Positions 35,578 through 64,000 of a stretch of DNA of 64,000 nucleotides are shown piece by piece; position 1 is the first letter of the stretch; each line of letters opens with the position of its first letter. This stretch comes from Serilophus lunatus (lineage: Eukaryota; Chordata; Aves; Passeriformes; Eurylaimidae). Location: contig VXBA01000135.1 in the NCBI GenBank assembly GCA_013399895.1, forward strand, positions 1 through 64,000. Reading direction: 5' to 3'. The notes beneath the pieces were generated by a model. It was not told the origin of the DNA and did no database searches. It saw only the letters and a program-made list of their open reading frames with translations. The position numbers and the translations under genes are program-made.

Positions 35578-36147
35578 AAGGTGGTGAACAGTCCCACATG
35601 TCTCAGAGGGATCTTTCTTCTCCTGTGGGAAGGCAGAACAAGAAGTCCTGGTGAGAAATGCAAAGGCCAGTCCAGATCAGAAGCAGGGAAAAGAAAAATT
35701 AAGCATGAAAATGATTAATCCATGGAATAAATCACCAAGGGATTCTCGGCCATTTGAGGCTTCACAAGTCAGCACTGAAAGGCTCACTGTAAAGCATCTG
35801 CCAAGTTTTAGTGGTTAATGGTCGACAAAAACGCTTGTGGAAAGAACAACACACTCAAGCACATGTGGCAAATCCACAGCTGGAGGGCCAGGGCTGTAAG
35901 GCAGCCCCAGTTCACAGGAGTTAGCAGGGGGCAACCCCTCTGGCCTGTGTTATAGGGGACAAAAACTAATTTCCTTTCATTGTAGAGCAGCCCATTGGCA
36001 CAGTTTGTAGTTCTACAAGAAGAGAGATGAACTGGAGAAGCAGCAACACAGAGGGAATGGTTCTCCTGCAGATATTTTCTTGGGAAAAGATGGTGGCACA
36101 GCTTAGAGCTCAACAGATTTAGCTTTGATTATCATCAAGAAAGAAAA
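35578..36147. other. Sequence of about 570 bp separating two CR1 pieces
   Basis: This block lies between two consecutive, same-strand CR1 segments and so looks like an insertion into one CR1 copy. It holds an AATAAA at 35726. I could not find convincing target-site duplications or LTR termini, so its identity is open. Confidence 0.4.
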
Positions 36148-36352
36148 TTATTTGGATATTGGAAAGGAATTCCTGACTGTGAGGGTGGGGAGGCCCTGGC
36201 ACAGGGTGCCCAGAGAAGCTGTGGCTGCCCCATCCCTGGCAGTGTCCAAGGCCAGGTTGGAGCCACCTGGGACAGTGGGAGGTGTCCCTGCCCAGGGCAG
36301 GGGGTGGAATGGGATGATTTTAAGGTCCCTCCCAACCCAAATTATTGTGTGA
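36148..36352 (+). repeat. CR1 LINE 3' segment (3' piece of a split copy)
   Basis: This runs 'ggatattggaaaggaattcc', 'tggcacagggtgcccagaga', 'gctgtggctgccccatccct', 'ggtgtccctgcccagggcag', and a tail near 'cccaacccaaattattgtg'. Its start point in the element matches the end point of 35360-35577. Confidence 0.9.
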
Positions 36353-37550
36353 GATTTAAATACGAATGAGACCTAGGTCAGAGCACTGGGAAATGCCAAT
36401 TACTGCTCCCAACACCCTGACACTAAGGGATAAATCAAGTCCCATTGTCCTCCACTCTGATAACCCACCTCCCCTCAGGAGCTGACAGCTCCTGTCCCAG
36501 GTCAGAGTCACATTCATCACCTACCTCCATTCTTCTCCTTTCACCCACAAATTCTCCCTCTTGGTTAAAATCAGATTAGCCCTCCATCAGGTTTCACCCA
36601 GACCAGTCAATGGGGCTGGCAGAGAACCAAATCAGCACAGACATAAGGAGCTGTGAGCTGGGTCTCAGTGCTGCCAGCACAAGGAATTACCTGCATTAGC
36701 AGGCTCACAAAATGCAGCTATTCTTGTGCTCCTCTGCAGCAGCAAACCAGGGCTGCCCCACTGACCTGAATGTCCTCCTGAGCTTTCTCACTGCCTTGGC
36801 CCCTCAGCACACATTGGGTTCAGATCTGGCTGCTGCTGCTTCTTCCTGACCTCAAGAACTTCTGTACTCTGCCTGTTCCAACAGCTTCACCGAGTCCCTG
36901 GAATTTATTTCCTCAGAAAGAGGTTTCTTTCATTCCAATTTAGGTGCTGGAGGAAGAAATTAATAGTGTAATAAAGCCAAATGGAGGCTCTGCAGATGTG
37001 TGTTAACTGAACATCAGTGCTTGAGGCTCAATGAATCTTTCACTGGGATATTATTGTTGAGATAAGCTAATAAATCTCATGTACAGCTACCCACCAACCC
37101 TGCTTGATGAGATCTGAGTGCATATTTACTAATAGCTAATTTAAGCTGCCAGTAGCCAAATAACTGCCCATCTTTGGTGCCAGAGCCAGGATCCCCATTC
37201 TCAGTGCATGTTTTTATTAGGGGATGACCATTGGCCCTTCTCAACAGATGAAAAAGGAAATCCTCTCAAAACTTCTCAGTGTGTGGGGTGCCAGGTTTAC
37301 TGTGTGGAAGAAGCTCAATGCATTTCACAGAGTGCTTAAACATTTGGGTTTGTTGAGATGAGGAACAAGAGCTAAATCTCATTGCAGTGTCAGTCACAGA
37401 CTCCAGCTGTGCTCAGATTTGGGGGAAGATCCCTCAGAGGGCTGAGCTGGTGGGTGTGGGGAGGTACCACCCAGGACTCTGAGCAGCTGACAGGGATGTT
37501 GGGCTCTCCCTGAGCCTTTCTCATGATCTACTGCCATCCCATTCACAGCG
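36353..37550. other. Intergenic region, no gene recognised
   Basis: Unique sequence with only short open frames and no recognisable repeat. Confidence 0.5.
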
Positions 37551-37556
37551 ACAGTG

Positions 37557-37832
37557 AAACCCAACCACCACCACCCAAAATTCCAATGGTGTTTCTCCAG
37601 TAAAACACAACCACCCCCTCAAAATTCCAATGGTGTTTCTCCAGCAAAACCCAATCACCACCACCCAAAATTCCACTGGCGTTTCTCCAAGTAAAAGCCA
37701 ACCATCACCACCCTAAGTTCTAATGGTGTTTCTCCAGTACAACCCAACAACCACCACCCTAAGTTCCAATGGTGTTTCTCCAGTAAAACCCAACCACCAC
37801 CACCCAAAATCCCACTGGTGTTGTTCCAACCA
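37557..37832. repeat. 46-bp minisatellite, about six units
   Basis: The motif 'ttccaatggtgtttctccag' or close variants begins at 37581, 37625, 37671, 37718, 37764 and 37810, a spacing of 44 to 47 bp. Between them lie 'cccaaccaccaccaccc'-type blocks. Units differ at several positions. The 46-bp period is not a multiple of three, so open frames crossing it are not evidence of protein. Confidence 0.92.
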
Positions 37833-38170
37833 GCCCCAACCCTCCCCACCCAGTCTCTGCCTGTGGTTCCCATTTACAGCTGTAGTTTCTCCCTCGTTCC
37901 TTGGCTGTTGGAGGGTCCAAGCAGAACCACACTGGAGGGCTGAGGGCTGTGCCAATAGTTTCAGGGGCTTTTGTTCACATTCCATCAGTGATGTCTGGGA
38001 TTTTCCAGGCAAATGTCTCTGCTTTGCCAAATACTGTTTTAAACAAACTGCAGAGATAAATCTCCCCAGTTTCAGGGCTTAGCCCTGAAGGCACCAGCCA
38101 AGGAACAGCGACACACAACACCCCTCACCTTCAGACACAGATGCACCTACTGAAACAACAACATTTTGTC

Positions 38171-38176
38171 TTTATT
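38171..38176 (-). terminator. DPYSL2: DPYSL2 polyadenylation signal
   Basis: On the - strand this is AATAAA, followed within about 10 bases by a T/G-rich stretch ('tgttgttgttt') and then 'gtgcatctgtgtctg', the expected downstream element. Cleavage is expected near 38150-38160. Confidence 0.7.
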
Positions 38177-40523
38177 AGGAGTTCCCATGGTAATATAACA
38201 CAGAGTTCTTAAGGAATAAAACACAAGACTTGGGGTTGGGGTGGGGTGTTTTTGCCATTGAGACAATGGTCAAATATCAGTACTTCTCTTTGTCTACACA
38301 CATGATCAGCTTTAGCACTTACAGCTCCTCCACTCATGGTTCACAATCACAAATCCAAGGGTTAAATCCAGCTAGTATTAAATCCTACTTTTTTTTTTTA
38401 ATTTTATTTTTAGAGCTTCAAGTCACTGCGGTTAATTAATTAAGTCATTGTCTTTTTTTTTTTGTTTCTTTAAGCATTTACATATGACATTCATTAAACA
38501 GACACAAAGCGGACGAGCTCTCACAGGAAAAAACATGCTTACACAGCCTGCAAAAATCTTTTTTTTTTGTGATTTTTTTTTCTTTTCTTTCCTTTTGAAG
38601 AACAAATTAAAACTAAAATGTCATCATGAGTCAGTGAAGGAAAAAAAAAAAGGAAGACTTAAGTGAATACTGAAGAGCCGCAAGTGTTTCGTAGAATTGA
38701 AACGGATCTGCAATTCTTTTTTTTTTTCTCCCCAACTCGTTCAAATTGATTTTAACATACAGGTGACTTAAAAAAAAAATAGTAATTGAAAATAGCTGCA
38801 ATATATATTAAGTTCACGGCTTACTTAACAAACAAAGTGCAAACTCTTTATGCAAAACTAAAAGACCCAAGAGTTGAACCTAAATGCGAAACGCAGGCGG
38901 GATACGGTGAAGTTTTTCTTAACTTTGCCTAAAGGAATCAGCTGGGAGGGGGTTTGGGTTCCTAAGTAGCTTCCAGATCCTTTGCAAATCCCAGCATCAG
39001 TATTTCAAACAACAAATTTGGTATTTCTTAAAAGCCTTCAGAGAGTTGGTTTTTTTTCCTAAAAGAACCTGTAAACACCATTTAAGAAAACACAACTATG
39101 GTAAAACAATGCAGGTGGCAAAGTACAAAGAGAAAGCAGAAGATGCAGCCAAGTGCCAGGGCAGGCAGAGAGTGGAGGTAACTGTGTTATCTGTGGGTGG
39201 CAAAGCTCCCTGTGCTCAGAGACAAGTCCTTGGGACTGCTGAGAGAACCAGCTCAGGGTTAAGTGGGAATCTAATGCTGCAGATTTACTCTCCATGTCCT
39301 GAAAACAAGCCTCCAGTCCCAGGGCTAAAGGACCTTCAATCCCAGGAAATGGTTAAATGCCCAGATCCCCCCAGTTGCCCCAAAAGCGGGGGCTCCTCCG
39401 TTCACCAGAGGACACTGATGGTTTCACAAAATCCAAGGAATCTGGGGAACCTCCAGGCTTTCCCAGGGATATGTGCAGAGATTCCTGCAGGAATGAGAGG
39501 CTGGGACTCTCACCCCACGTCCAAGAGATTCTCAGCTGCTGTGGGCCCAGCGAGCTGCTCCCAGTTCCAACAGCTGGGCCTCTGCTCCCCGACTGGAACT
39601 GCCACAGATGCTCAGGCAACACCCCCCGACCACTCTTTTGATGAGAGCTAAAGATAAGCTCTCCAAAAAGCTTTAAATAACCTCTCACCCATGGCCAGGG
39701 AGGGGGTTTCTGCTCCAGAAACCTTTCAACCAGCGTGCTGCTCTTTGCCCACAGCGCCCTGCTCGTCGACATCCACCTCCAGGAACAAAGGACACTAAGA
39801 ACACCTGGAGATACTCCATGCCCCAGCAACTCAGGGGGGTGTCAAGCTCCTCTGTTTGCACCAGCTCGAGACCTGGTGGGCTGAAGTGAAGATCAGAGCT
39901 CAGGGACCTGTTCCACGACCTATTGCAGCTACGTGGCAAGCGATGGCTGGACTGGTGCAACCAAGGGACACCTGAAGTACCAGGGTGGCAGTGGCAGTGA
40001 CACTGGTGGGAGTCTGTGACTTGGATGAGGTTTGGGAAGAACAGGGAATGATTCCCAGTTCTTAGATAAGGCTTCGTAAACACAATGATACAAACGTATT
40101 AAAAACACACACACAGACTTTAAAAAAAAAAAAAGAATTAAAAAAAAAGAGGTTCCCTCAAGGACCTAATTTGCAGCAAAATCCAGAAGAAAAAGAAACT
40201 AAGGAAAAAATCAACCCAACAGAATGGAAGTCCCCAAGGATTGTGGCTCACCCCCTGGCTGGGGTGATGTTCTCTCTCAATTCCTAGTGCTGGGTCCTGC
40301 TTCTCTCTCCTGGCAGCAACAGCTACCCAGTGACCTCAGAGGTGGGGTGGGGAATTGCTATGGACAGGCTGGGATTCGTGTCCCTCTGTGCTTGCCTAAC
40401 TATCCTGCTGGAACACAGAACCCTACAGAATATCCAGTTTAAAACCCTTCAACTACTCTTCTGCTTGACATTAAAAAAAAAAGCTTTTTTTTACATTTAT
40501 TATTTTTTTTCTTTTTTCTTTTT

Positions 40524-40548
40524 TGTGTGTGTGTGTGTGTGTGTGTGT
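40524..40548. repeat. (TG)n microsatellite in the DPYSL2 3'UTR
   Basis: About 12 TG units on the + strand, so CA repeats in the DPYSL2 transcript. A T-rich tract lies beside it. CA repeats can bind hnRNP L, but no function is shown. Confidence 0.95.
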
Positions 40549-40894
40549 CTTAAAGGCAGCTCCCGGGAAATTCACTTTATCCTTCCTTTATTAAAAGAAA
40601 GATGCTGAATGGGACAGAGGCCACATTATCTCAAACATCCTCTTTACATTTACTCTTGCATGTCAGAGGTGCCAAAACAGGGTTTATATTTCTTTTAAAT
40701 GTGTAAGGGTGGGGGGAAGTGAGAGGGGTCGGTGAAGATGAGGAGGGAAATCTGAGGGGGCTGAAAGAGGCTTCACTTCAGCCCCCCCTCACTGGTTGCC
40801 CGCAGTAACTGTCACAGGCTCTAAAAGAATCAAGAAGGGTCTCCAGGTGCCCTGGCCCCCTGGTTTGCCTGGTGGGCACAGCAGGGGAGGGTCC

Positions 40895-57783
<16,889 letters not shown>

Positions 57784-59558
57784 CTGGGAAAGACAACCAA
57801 GGCACTGGTGAGTGGCTGGCACAGCTTCCCTGGCTACCCAAGGTCCTCACTCTGCAGAGGTTGGCACAGAAAGAGGACATCCACCCCCTTCCCCTTAAAA
57901 TCTCTGAGTTTGAAGTTTCTGACTGGTTTCTAGAGCAGAGAATGCAGCCAGGAAAAATTATGGAGCAGCAGGTGAAGGAAGGAGTTTCCACACTCCATTT
58001 ACTGCAATTGGTGCTACACAGCCCAGCCAAGGGCACCTTCTGGAGACATGTGAGGACTGGGAAAAGCAGGACCAAGAGTTTGCTGTGGCTGCAGAGACAC
58101 CTGGCAATGAGAAGGACCTGCTGCCCCTGCATCTGCTCAGTGTGAGCCTCCCTCCAGCCCAGCACATCAGGTCCAGCAGCAAACTGGGTTCTCAGGCAGC
58201 TGTAGAAAAGCCCCAAAAGACTTGGATCTGAAGGTTTAGTGTTCCTGGTTTTTATCTGAGCCCATGGGATCTCTGAGATCTTCACTAGACAGAGTGAAAT
58301 AAAAGAAGCAAGTCAGCACCTCCAGCACTGAACTGCTGCTGTGAGAGCAGGAAAACCTGTGGGACTGTGGGGGTCACTGCTGGGGAGGAGGAGAGGACCT
58401 GGCTTGATTCTACATCAAAACACACAGAAAAATAAAAAAAGTTTCTTCTATTAACAGCAGAGAAGTTCCAGGGGTTTATTTTTAACTCCATGGTGAGTAT
58501 CAGGGCTGCCATCAGCTCAGCAGCTCGCTCTGAACCACGGCGGGGGGAAGAGACACAGGCTGAGGGTCCCACAGGCTCTCAGTGGAGAACAAAGCTTTGC
58601 TTCACCCCCACACAGACAGGACAGCCAAGATTAACTGGGTTTGCCCTGCCTTAAGAACTGGATTTCCACCAGGAGCTCCCACCCTGCTGCAAAAGCAGCA
58701 CAGCCCTCCTGAACAGCCACGAGCTTCAGTGTCGTGAAGACACCTCTGATGTTTGAGCTGTGCAATCACCCAAAATCCTCCCTTCTGCAAAGCTCTGCCC
58801 ACCCTCTCCCTTTTGTGGCAGGTTGGAATAGTTGGCCTTGCCCAAAAGGCCTGTGCTTGCCCCCCAGGCAGCACGGGGGCCTGCCAAGGGAAGGATGTGA
58901 TGGGCAGCTCTCTGCTGACACAAGGGCAGTGCAGCTGCAGCTTTGATCAGCTCAGGGGTTCAGGAGGGGCTGGTGGTCTCTGTCCGCTCCCTGCCCATCA
59001 GAGAAATCTGTGCTATGAAGGAAAGCTTTGAAATTTGCCTGTTGTCTGGCACCACATCAAGGATGTGCTTTGCACCACCCCTGGGAAAGGCAGCCCAAAT
59101 ATAACCAGACAATCAACCGACCTGTTTTTTAAAAAATCATCCAATTTCTGTTCCATGATCTCCTTCTCCCCAGTGGTCAGAAACCTTCTGTTAACTTCCA
59201 GACTGAGCTGTTTCTTGGCCAGTACAAATCCCCTTGTCCCTCTGCCAAAGTTAATCTTTAGCTTAAGTAGAATGAACAACAAGGAGAAAAATAACATTCC
59301 CTCTGCTTTACCAGTGGGATACAGAGAAACCCCAGGTTTGCACAAAAAGTACTGTCCTCCTCAGCCCACTGCCTAATTAAAAAGTAAGAAAAGCCTGTTT
59401 AATCTCCAACACATCATAGTAATGAATCCATTCTACTCAAGAGAAAAGGTGCCCTAAGAGCTCTGCCAGCCCCGGGATGATGGATGAGTTATGGACATCA
59501 GGAAATCCTGCCTGAAGGCACCAAGGGGTTAACACAGAGTCTTCCCAGCCCAGCACAG

Positions 59559-59600
59559 AGCCCCTAGGAATGAGTCTGGAGCCCCCAGGAATGACTCTGG
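59559..59600. repeat. 21-bp tandem duplication, two mismatches
   Basis: 'agcccctaggaatgagtctg' plus G at 59559-59579 is followed directly by 'agcccccaggaatgactctg' plus G at 59580-59600. Confidence 0.85.
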
Positions 59601-62125
59601 TGTCTGGGATCAGAGCTTTATCACCAGCTCCTTTCATACTCTCCCCATCTATGACTAATGGGAGGTTGTGGAGGGAGTGGGAAGAGGGGTAAGGGAGCTC
59701 TATCAGATCTTTGACAAAGTCAAACCACAGCTGGTTGCAATAAGGATAAGGGATGGAGGTGGTGGTGCATATGTGCAGCTCCAGGGGTTAGGAATATCTC
59801 ATATGGAAGCTGTGCTGCAGACACGTCTCAGAGCAGCTCCCTGGAGCTCCCCAGCAGCCAAATGACCCATCAGCCCCATCAGAACAACACACAGTTTGTT
59901 TCCATAGCAGTTTTCTGCCAGGCAAATACCAGTGATCAACCACTTCCCTTTATCCACATGCAGGAAGGTGGCCTGAGTGTGCCAGGTAAGACAACAGCCT
60001 CCAAAAACTGGGATTAAACCAGTCCACAGAGACTCAGGGAAAGGCCAGAGCAGAGCATCCCATGGGACAGTCACAGTGACATCCCTGGAGAGGCTCCAGG
60101 GGCTGCAGTCAGGCTGAACCTGGCACCCAGCACCCTGGAGCAGGATGGAAGCTGTGCCCAGATAAGGGTAAGACAGGTAAGGCATGGGAAAGGTGGATGT
60201 AATCCCAAGAGAGTCTGGAGCTAATTCAGACACAAATGCCAAAGTCTCCTCAATTTTTCCACCCCTTCTTACAATGCAAGGGGCCAACGACCTTGCAAAA
60301 TGATGACCTGCATCCCTACATGCCAGGCTTGGGGTTTTGGGGACACCAAATCAGTAATAATGAGCCTAAATCCAAGGAAAGGAGAAGAGCCAAGGTTGAT
60401 TCTTTGCCTGCTGTTACAAGAGCTGAGCACTGCAACTGCTTCTTCCTACTGGCATGGCCAGGAATCACCCACATGCAGCTCAAAGTTCTCCTTCCAGTCC
60501 TCAGGCCCAGCTCAGGAGCTTGGATAAAACAAAAAGCTTTTTCTCTGAGGCCCCTGTGCTTCAGAGCACTTCAAAGCAGCCGATGAAAGCTCCATCCCAC
60601 TGCATTCCCACAGCCCAGGGTGGCTCCCAGGGTGACCCTGGGCTATGATCTGCCACAGGACCAAGGACAAAAGGTCTCCTGACCCTCCAGAACACTCAGC
60701 CAACCCATCCACAGGCACTTCCCAGGAGGATTCCCATGTGAAAAGCAGTGCTGTCCTGACCCTGCTGAGCTGCTTCTCCCTGGGGATCCCATCCCATGGC
60801 TCATCTTCACCTCAGGAAACCAGGAATGTTCAGTCCCTGGGGGGGCCTCCTGTCTGCAGGACACACTCAAGACAAGCTGTTGTGACACAGGCTGTTGTCA
60901 CCTCTTTATTCTCTGCACCACCACAGCCTTGATGTGGCCTTGCTGCCCAGCCCAGATGTTTTCTTCCTGCTGAGGTCTGAAAAGGAAGTTGCCAGATCAA
61001 TTTTAAACTCAAAGCTCGCTCCAAAAACAGAAACAAAACAAAGAAGAGGAAAAAAAAAAAAACCCAAAAAGGAGAAAAGATCGTTTAAGTATCACTTCAT
61101 CAGTGGTGAAACCTTCAAAGGAGGAATTAAATAGCTTGTGGGCCTTGTAGTGGCTCCCTGAATGAGAGTGAAATTCAGCCTAATCCTATGTTTCTCTTTA
61201 ACTTACACTCTCAGCAAGTTCCATGGCAAAGCCAAGGTTAGTGGTTTCTCAGCTGGGAGCAGAAAACATCCTGTAGATTTATTTTTTAACCTTCTGAGCT
61301 GCAGAATCCAAAATGCAACAGCCCGTGGCACAGCAGCAAACAAGCCAGTTACCCCAGCAAAGCAACTGCTTTAAAATAAAAATAAGAAAAAGGATTTTAT
61401 TCATCACAAATAATCTTTTTCCTTTTTTTTTTTTTTTCCTTTCCCCCTTGGCATACGACTGACAGGATTCCAAAGTGACTGGATAGTCTGTTTATCTTCC
61501 TCCCAGACAATCCTCTGAGGGCAGTGGGATTTGAGCACCTGCAGACCCACATGCCAGGACTGCTGCAGCCCTTAATCAACTGAGACTCTTAATTACCCCT
61601 CCCGTGCCTGCTTTGGCTCTCCTGTCATCACACACAGCTTCACACAAGGTGCATCTGCTCCTACTCCCCAGCATTTCACCTCCCCCCACCCCCCCTCCCT
61701 CCAGGGCTGGTTCCCACCCCAGACCCTTCCCTCCTCCCTGGGGGGATTAATGGGCTCAGGATTAAAGGCAGACAATGAGCTGCAGTGAGACCACAACCCA
61801 AACCACTGCTGGGTTATCCCTGTGGCTGGTTGGATGCTGCTGGGGACACTGGTGCTCAGTGGGGAGCAAAAAATGAGGGGAATGGGTTGAAAGGGAAAAT
61901 AAAGTGATACTGTTTTAATATCAGCATGGGAAATCTATACAGGGTAGGGAACTGGTGGCATCACTTCATGCAGTGCATTTACTTCAAAAAGCTAATCACA
62001 TATTAACCCAGTACTATCATATATTAATACACAACCCGTATTAGAATCCAGATTCTGGATCATCCCATTTACACACACACACAAGTAATCAGGGAGCTCA
62101 GCTCATTCCTGCTGCTTTTTTATAG

Positions 62126-62285
62126 AATTCACAGAATCATGGAATTATCTCGGGTTGGAAGGGTCATCAAGTCCAACTACTGGCTCCACAAAGCCCAGCC
62201 TAAAAGTTAAACCACAGCAAGGCTGGCTTTAAACACCTCTTTGTCTTCATAGCTGCTCCCAGACTTTAAAACCACTCCTTGTGTT
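62126..62285 (-). repeat. CR1 LINE 3' remnant
   Basis: On the + strand 'cacagaatcatggaattatc', 'gggttggaagggtcatcaag' and 'tccaactactggctccaca' is the reverse complement of a CR1 3' end. The remainder is decayed, so the right edge is approximate. Confidence 0.8.
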
Positions 62286-64000
62286 CCACAGCCCCACCTA
62301 AAACGGTGCCAACCTCAGCTTCAAACTTCAGAAAACTTGCATCATATCTTGGCTCCCTTTCCCAAACTCGGGTCCACTTGGGGCTTTCTGCTCCTCAAGA
62401 GCCTTTCTGGAGCAGGGAGAGATCTGGAGGTGGGCACAGGGGATCCAGAACAGAAGGCTGGAGACTTAACCCCCAGCCTGCAGGATGCTCCAAGAGCAAA
62501 GCCAGGAGAAATCCCACATAATCTCTTCCTGGCACTTGGAATCTCTCAAAAAAATGCAGTTTTAGAGCCATGCCTTTATATTTTTGACCCCTTGCTAAGC
62601 TCAAGAGGAATTATTGCTTCAGAGGGAGAGCTGAATGCAGCTCTTTGCCTCCCCTTGAAAACAAAACTCTGCTTTTTGGATGGATGTGCTCATGGGTGGG
62701 GATTAATGGGTTTTATAGCTTCCTGGTATTGTGGCATGTGCATTTTTTTCTCTCTTTTTTTTTTTTTTTGCATCCTGCTTCATCTGAGCAGGCCTTGGCT
62801 TGCAAACAACCCCTTCCTGGAGCTTCTATTAATAGCTTTTGCTTCCAGCTTTCCCCTGGAAAGGATTTTTTTAAAATCAACTGATTTAATTAAGTGTCAT
62901 CCAAAGCATGCATGAAATCTTTCTTGGGCCTCAGCTAATGAACACCACTACCAGGAAGGAGAAAAACTATCTGATAGGGACAATATAAATGTGAATTAGG
63001 GTCAGATGTTACCAAAATTGTGTATGTAATAAAACCATGGACTCAGGGTTCTACTTGCTGTTCTAAACTGCAGTTTTACCCATTATTTCCCCCATTAAAT
63101 GTGCCTATTGTTTAAGAGGAGTTTATAAGGTGAAAATCCTTCACATTTAAGCTTAACTGTTAGCAGGCAGAACTCCCCTTCCCAAAATTTGAAATAGCAG
63201 TTTGCTCACTATAAACACATCTGCCTGTTTAATATCACTTAATCCCCACAGCAACTGCATGTGATGAAATCTGGGGAATTTATTGAGTTGTACATTCTGT
63301 CATTTTATTGCCATTTTACTGAGAGGCTCTAATTAAGTTCAGCCCTAGTAATTGCACAGCCCCCTGCTTGCAAGTCTGGAGCTGCTGTTGGTCCATGGCA
63401 GCAGAATTCTCCTGGCACTGGTGTGAACTGGGAGGAATGCTGTGAAAATGGGCAAAATCAATATCCATGAACTGAAAGTCAGGCCCTTGACTGACCCAAG
63501 AAGCTCCACAGAAGATTATCCCATAATCACAGACCTTCTTTCATCCAAAATTCTCAGCTGGTAAATTATCACAATCCCTTCCACTGTCACATGGGGATTA
63601 TGACACTTTTATGTGTCCACAAACTGAGCTCCCAAAAGCTGCCTCACCCAGCAACAAAGTTGTCCCAAAGTCAAGCCTCCCAGCAACAAAAATTCTGATT
63701 AAAGTACCGAAAATCTGCATCCTGGAAAGACACTCCAGCACTTCCTCTGAGCTCAGAAATCCCAAATCCAGTAACCCAAAGGAGCCTCACATCTCCAGTG
63801 TTCTGATTGCATCCCAATTCCTCCTCTAAGCCACTCTCCGGGTCTTGTTTTTGATTTGGGACAAGGAAGGACAACGACAAAAATCACTCTGAAGGCACCT
63901 GATGTACCTAAACTGCTGCACTTGAAGGTGATCAGAAGTCAAATGAAGGATTTCTGGCTCCAGCCATCAAATTCCAGCTTTGCCTCTTTGTGGGGATTTA

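Larger units (their letters stand above)
38150..40894 (-). other. DPYSL2: DPYSL2 3'UTR
   Basis: Between the DPYSL2 stop codon and a strong polyadenylation signal lie about 2.7 kb of non-coding, A/T-rich sequence, similar to the long 3'UTR I recall for mammalian DPYSL2. It includes homopolymer A/T runs (around 38392, 38452, 38570, 38640, 38718 and 40125) and a dinucleotide repeat. Two further AATAAA motifs on the - strand, at 40496-40501 and 40587-40592, could give a short isoform. A 201-codon + frame at 39046-39651 lies antisense here and shows no family features. Confidence 0.75.
57784..64000 (-). other. DPYSL2: DPYSL2 upstream intron (incomplete, at least 6.2 kb)
   Basis: The preceding family exon (185 nt, ending in GGTTMI) is not found on the - strand here, so this whole stretch is read as one intron running out of the window. 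It contains a CR1 remnant, a 21-bp imperfect tandem duplication at 59559-59600, and poly-A/T tracts near 61.04, 61.42 and 62.75 kb. No other gene is recognised. Confidence 0.8.

Noticed and set aside
37655..38030. Trp/Gly-rich - strand frames across the minisatellite
   Set aside because: A 46-bp period shifts frame with each unit, so the repeat is not selected as protein.
39046..39651. 201-codon + strand frame
   Set aside because: It lies antisense to the DPYSL2 3'UTR, has no recognisable domain and a composition typical of non-coding sequence.

Overview
This is a vertebrate nuclear window, almost certainly avian. Two intron-containing vertebrate genes are readable. About a dozen fragments carry the 3'-end signature of CR1 LINEs, the dominant retrotransposon of bird genomes (the 'agaagctgtggctgcccc ... 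ggtgtccctgcccagggcag' block). The introns are compact. There is no bacterial, viral or mobile-system gene content.

Layout. Positions 1-2590 are upstream flank with no recognisable gene. ADRA1A (alpha-1A adrenergic receptor) lies on the + strand as two coding exons, 2591-3470 and 13956-14467, separated by a 10,485-bp intron. Spliced, they give a complete 463-residue class A GPCR. A likely 3'UTR runs to a polyadenylation signal cluster near 15.5 kb. The segment 15.5-38.15 kb is intergenic: CR1 fragments, an AT-rich satellite containing a 19-bp assembly gap (24897-24915), a 46-bp minisatellite (about 37.55-37.83 kb) and no gene I can support. DPYSL2 (CRMP2) lies on the - strand, convergent with ADRA1A. 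Its 3'UTR occupies about 38.15-40.89 kb, and eleven coding exons lie between 40895 and 57783. Together they encode residues 105 (split codon) to 572 of the standard 572-residue protein with no net insertion or deletion. The exons for residues 1-104 are not in the window. The interval 57784-64000 is therefore upstream intron, at least 6.2 kb long.

The tail-to-tail ADRA1A/DPYSL2 order matches the arrangement I recall at human 8p21, so this is a conserved syntenic block. The genes are not known to act together. ADRA1A is a Gq-coupled catecholamine receptor at the plasma membrane; DPYSL2 is a cytosolic tubulin-binding protein in semaphorin and axon-growth signalling.

I found no new biological system. 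The most unusual structure is a 134-bp inverted repeat, 133/134 identical, inside the ADRA1A intron (7780-7913 and 10775-10908). A compound palindrome sits exactly at the inner edge of its left arm. Other points are an out-of-frame upstream ORF overlapping the ADRA1A start, a CR1 copy apparently split by about 0.57 kb of foreign sequence, and several perfect short tandem duplications.
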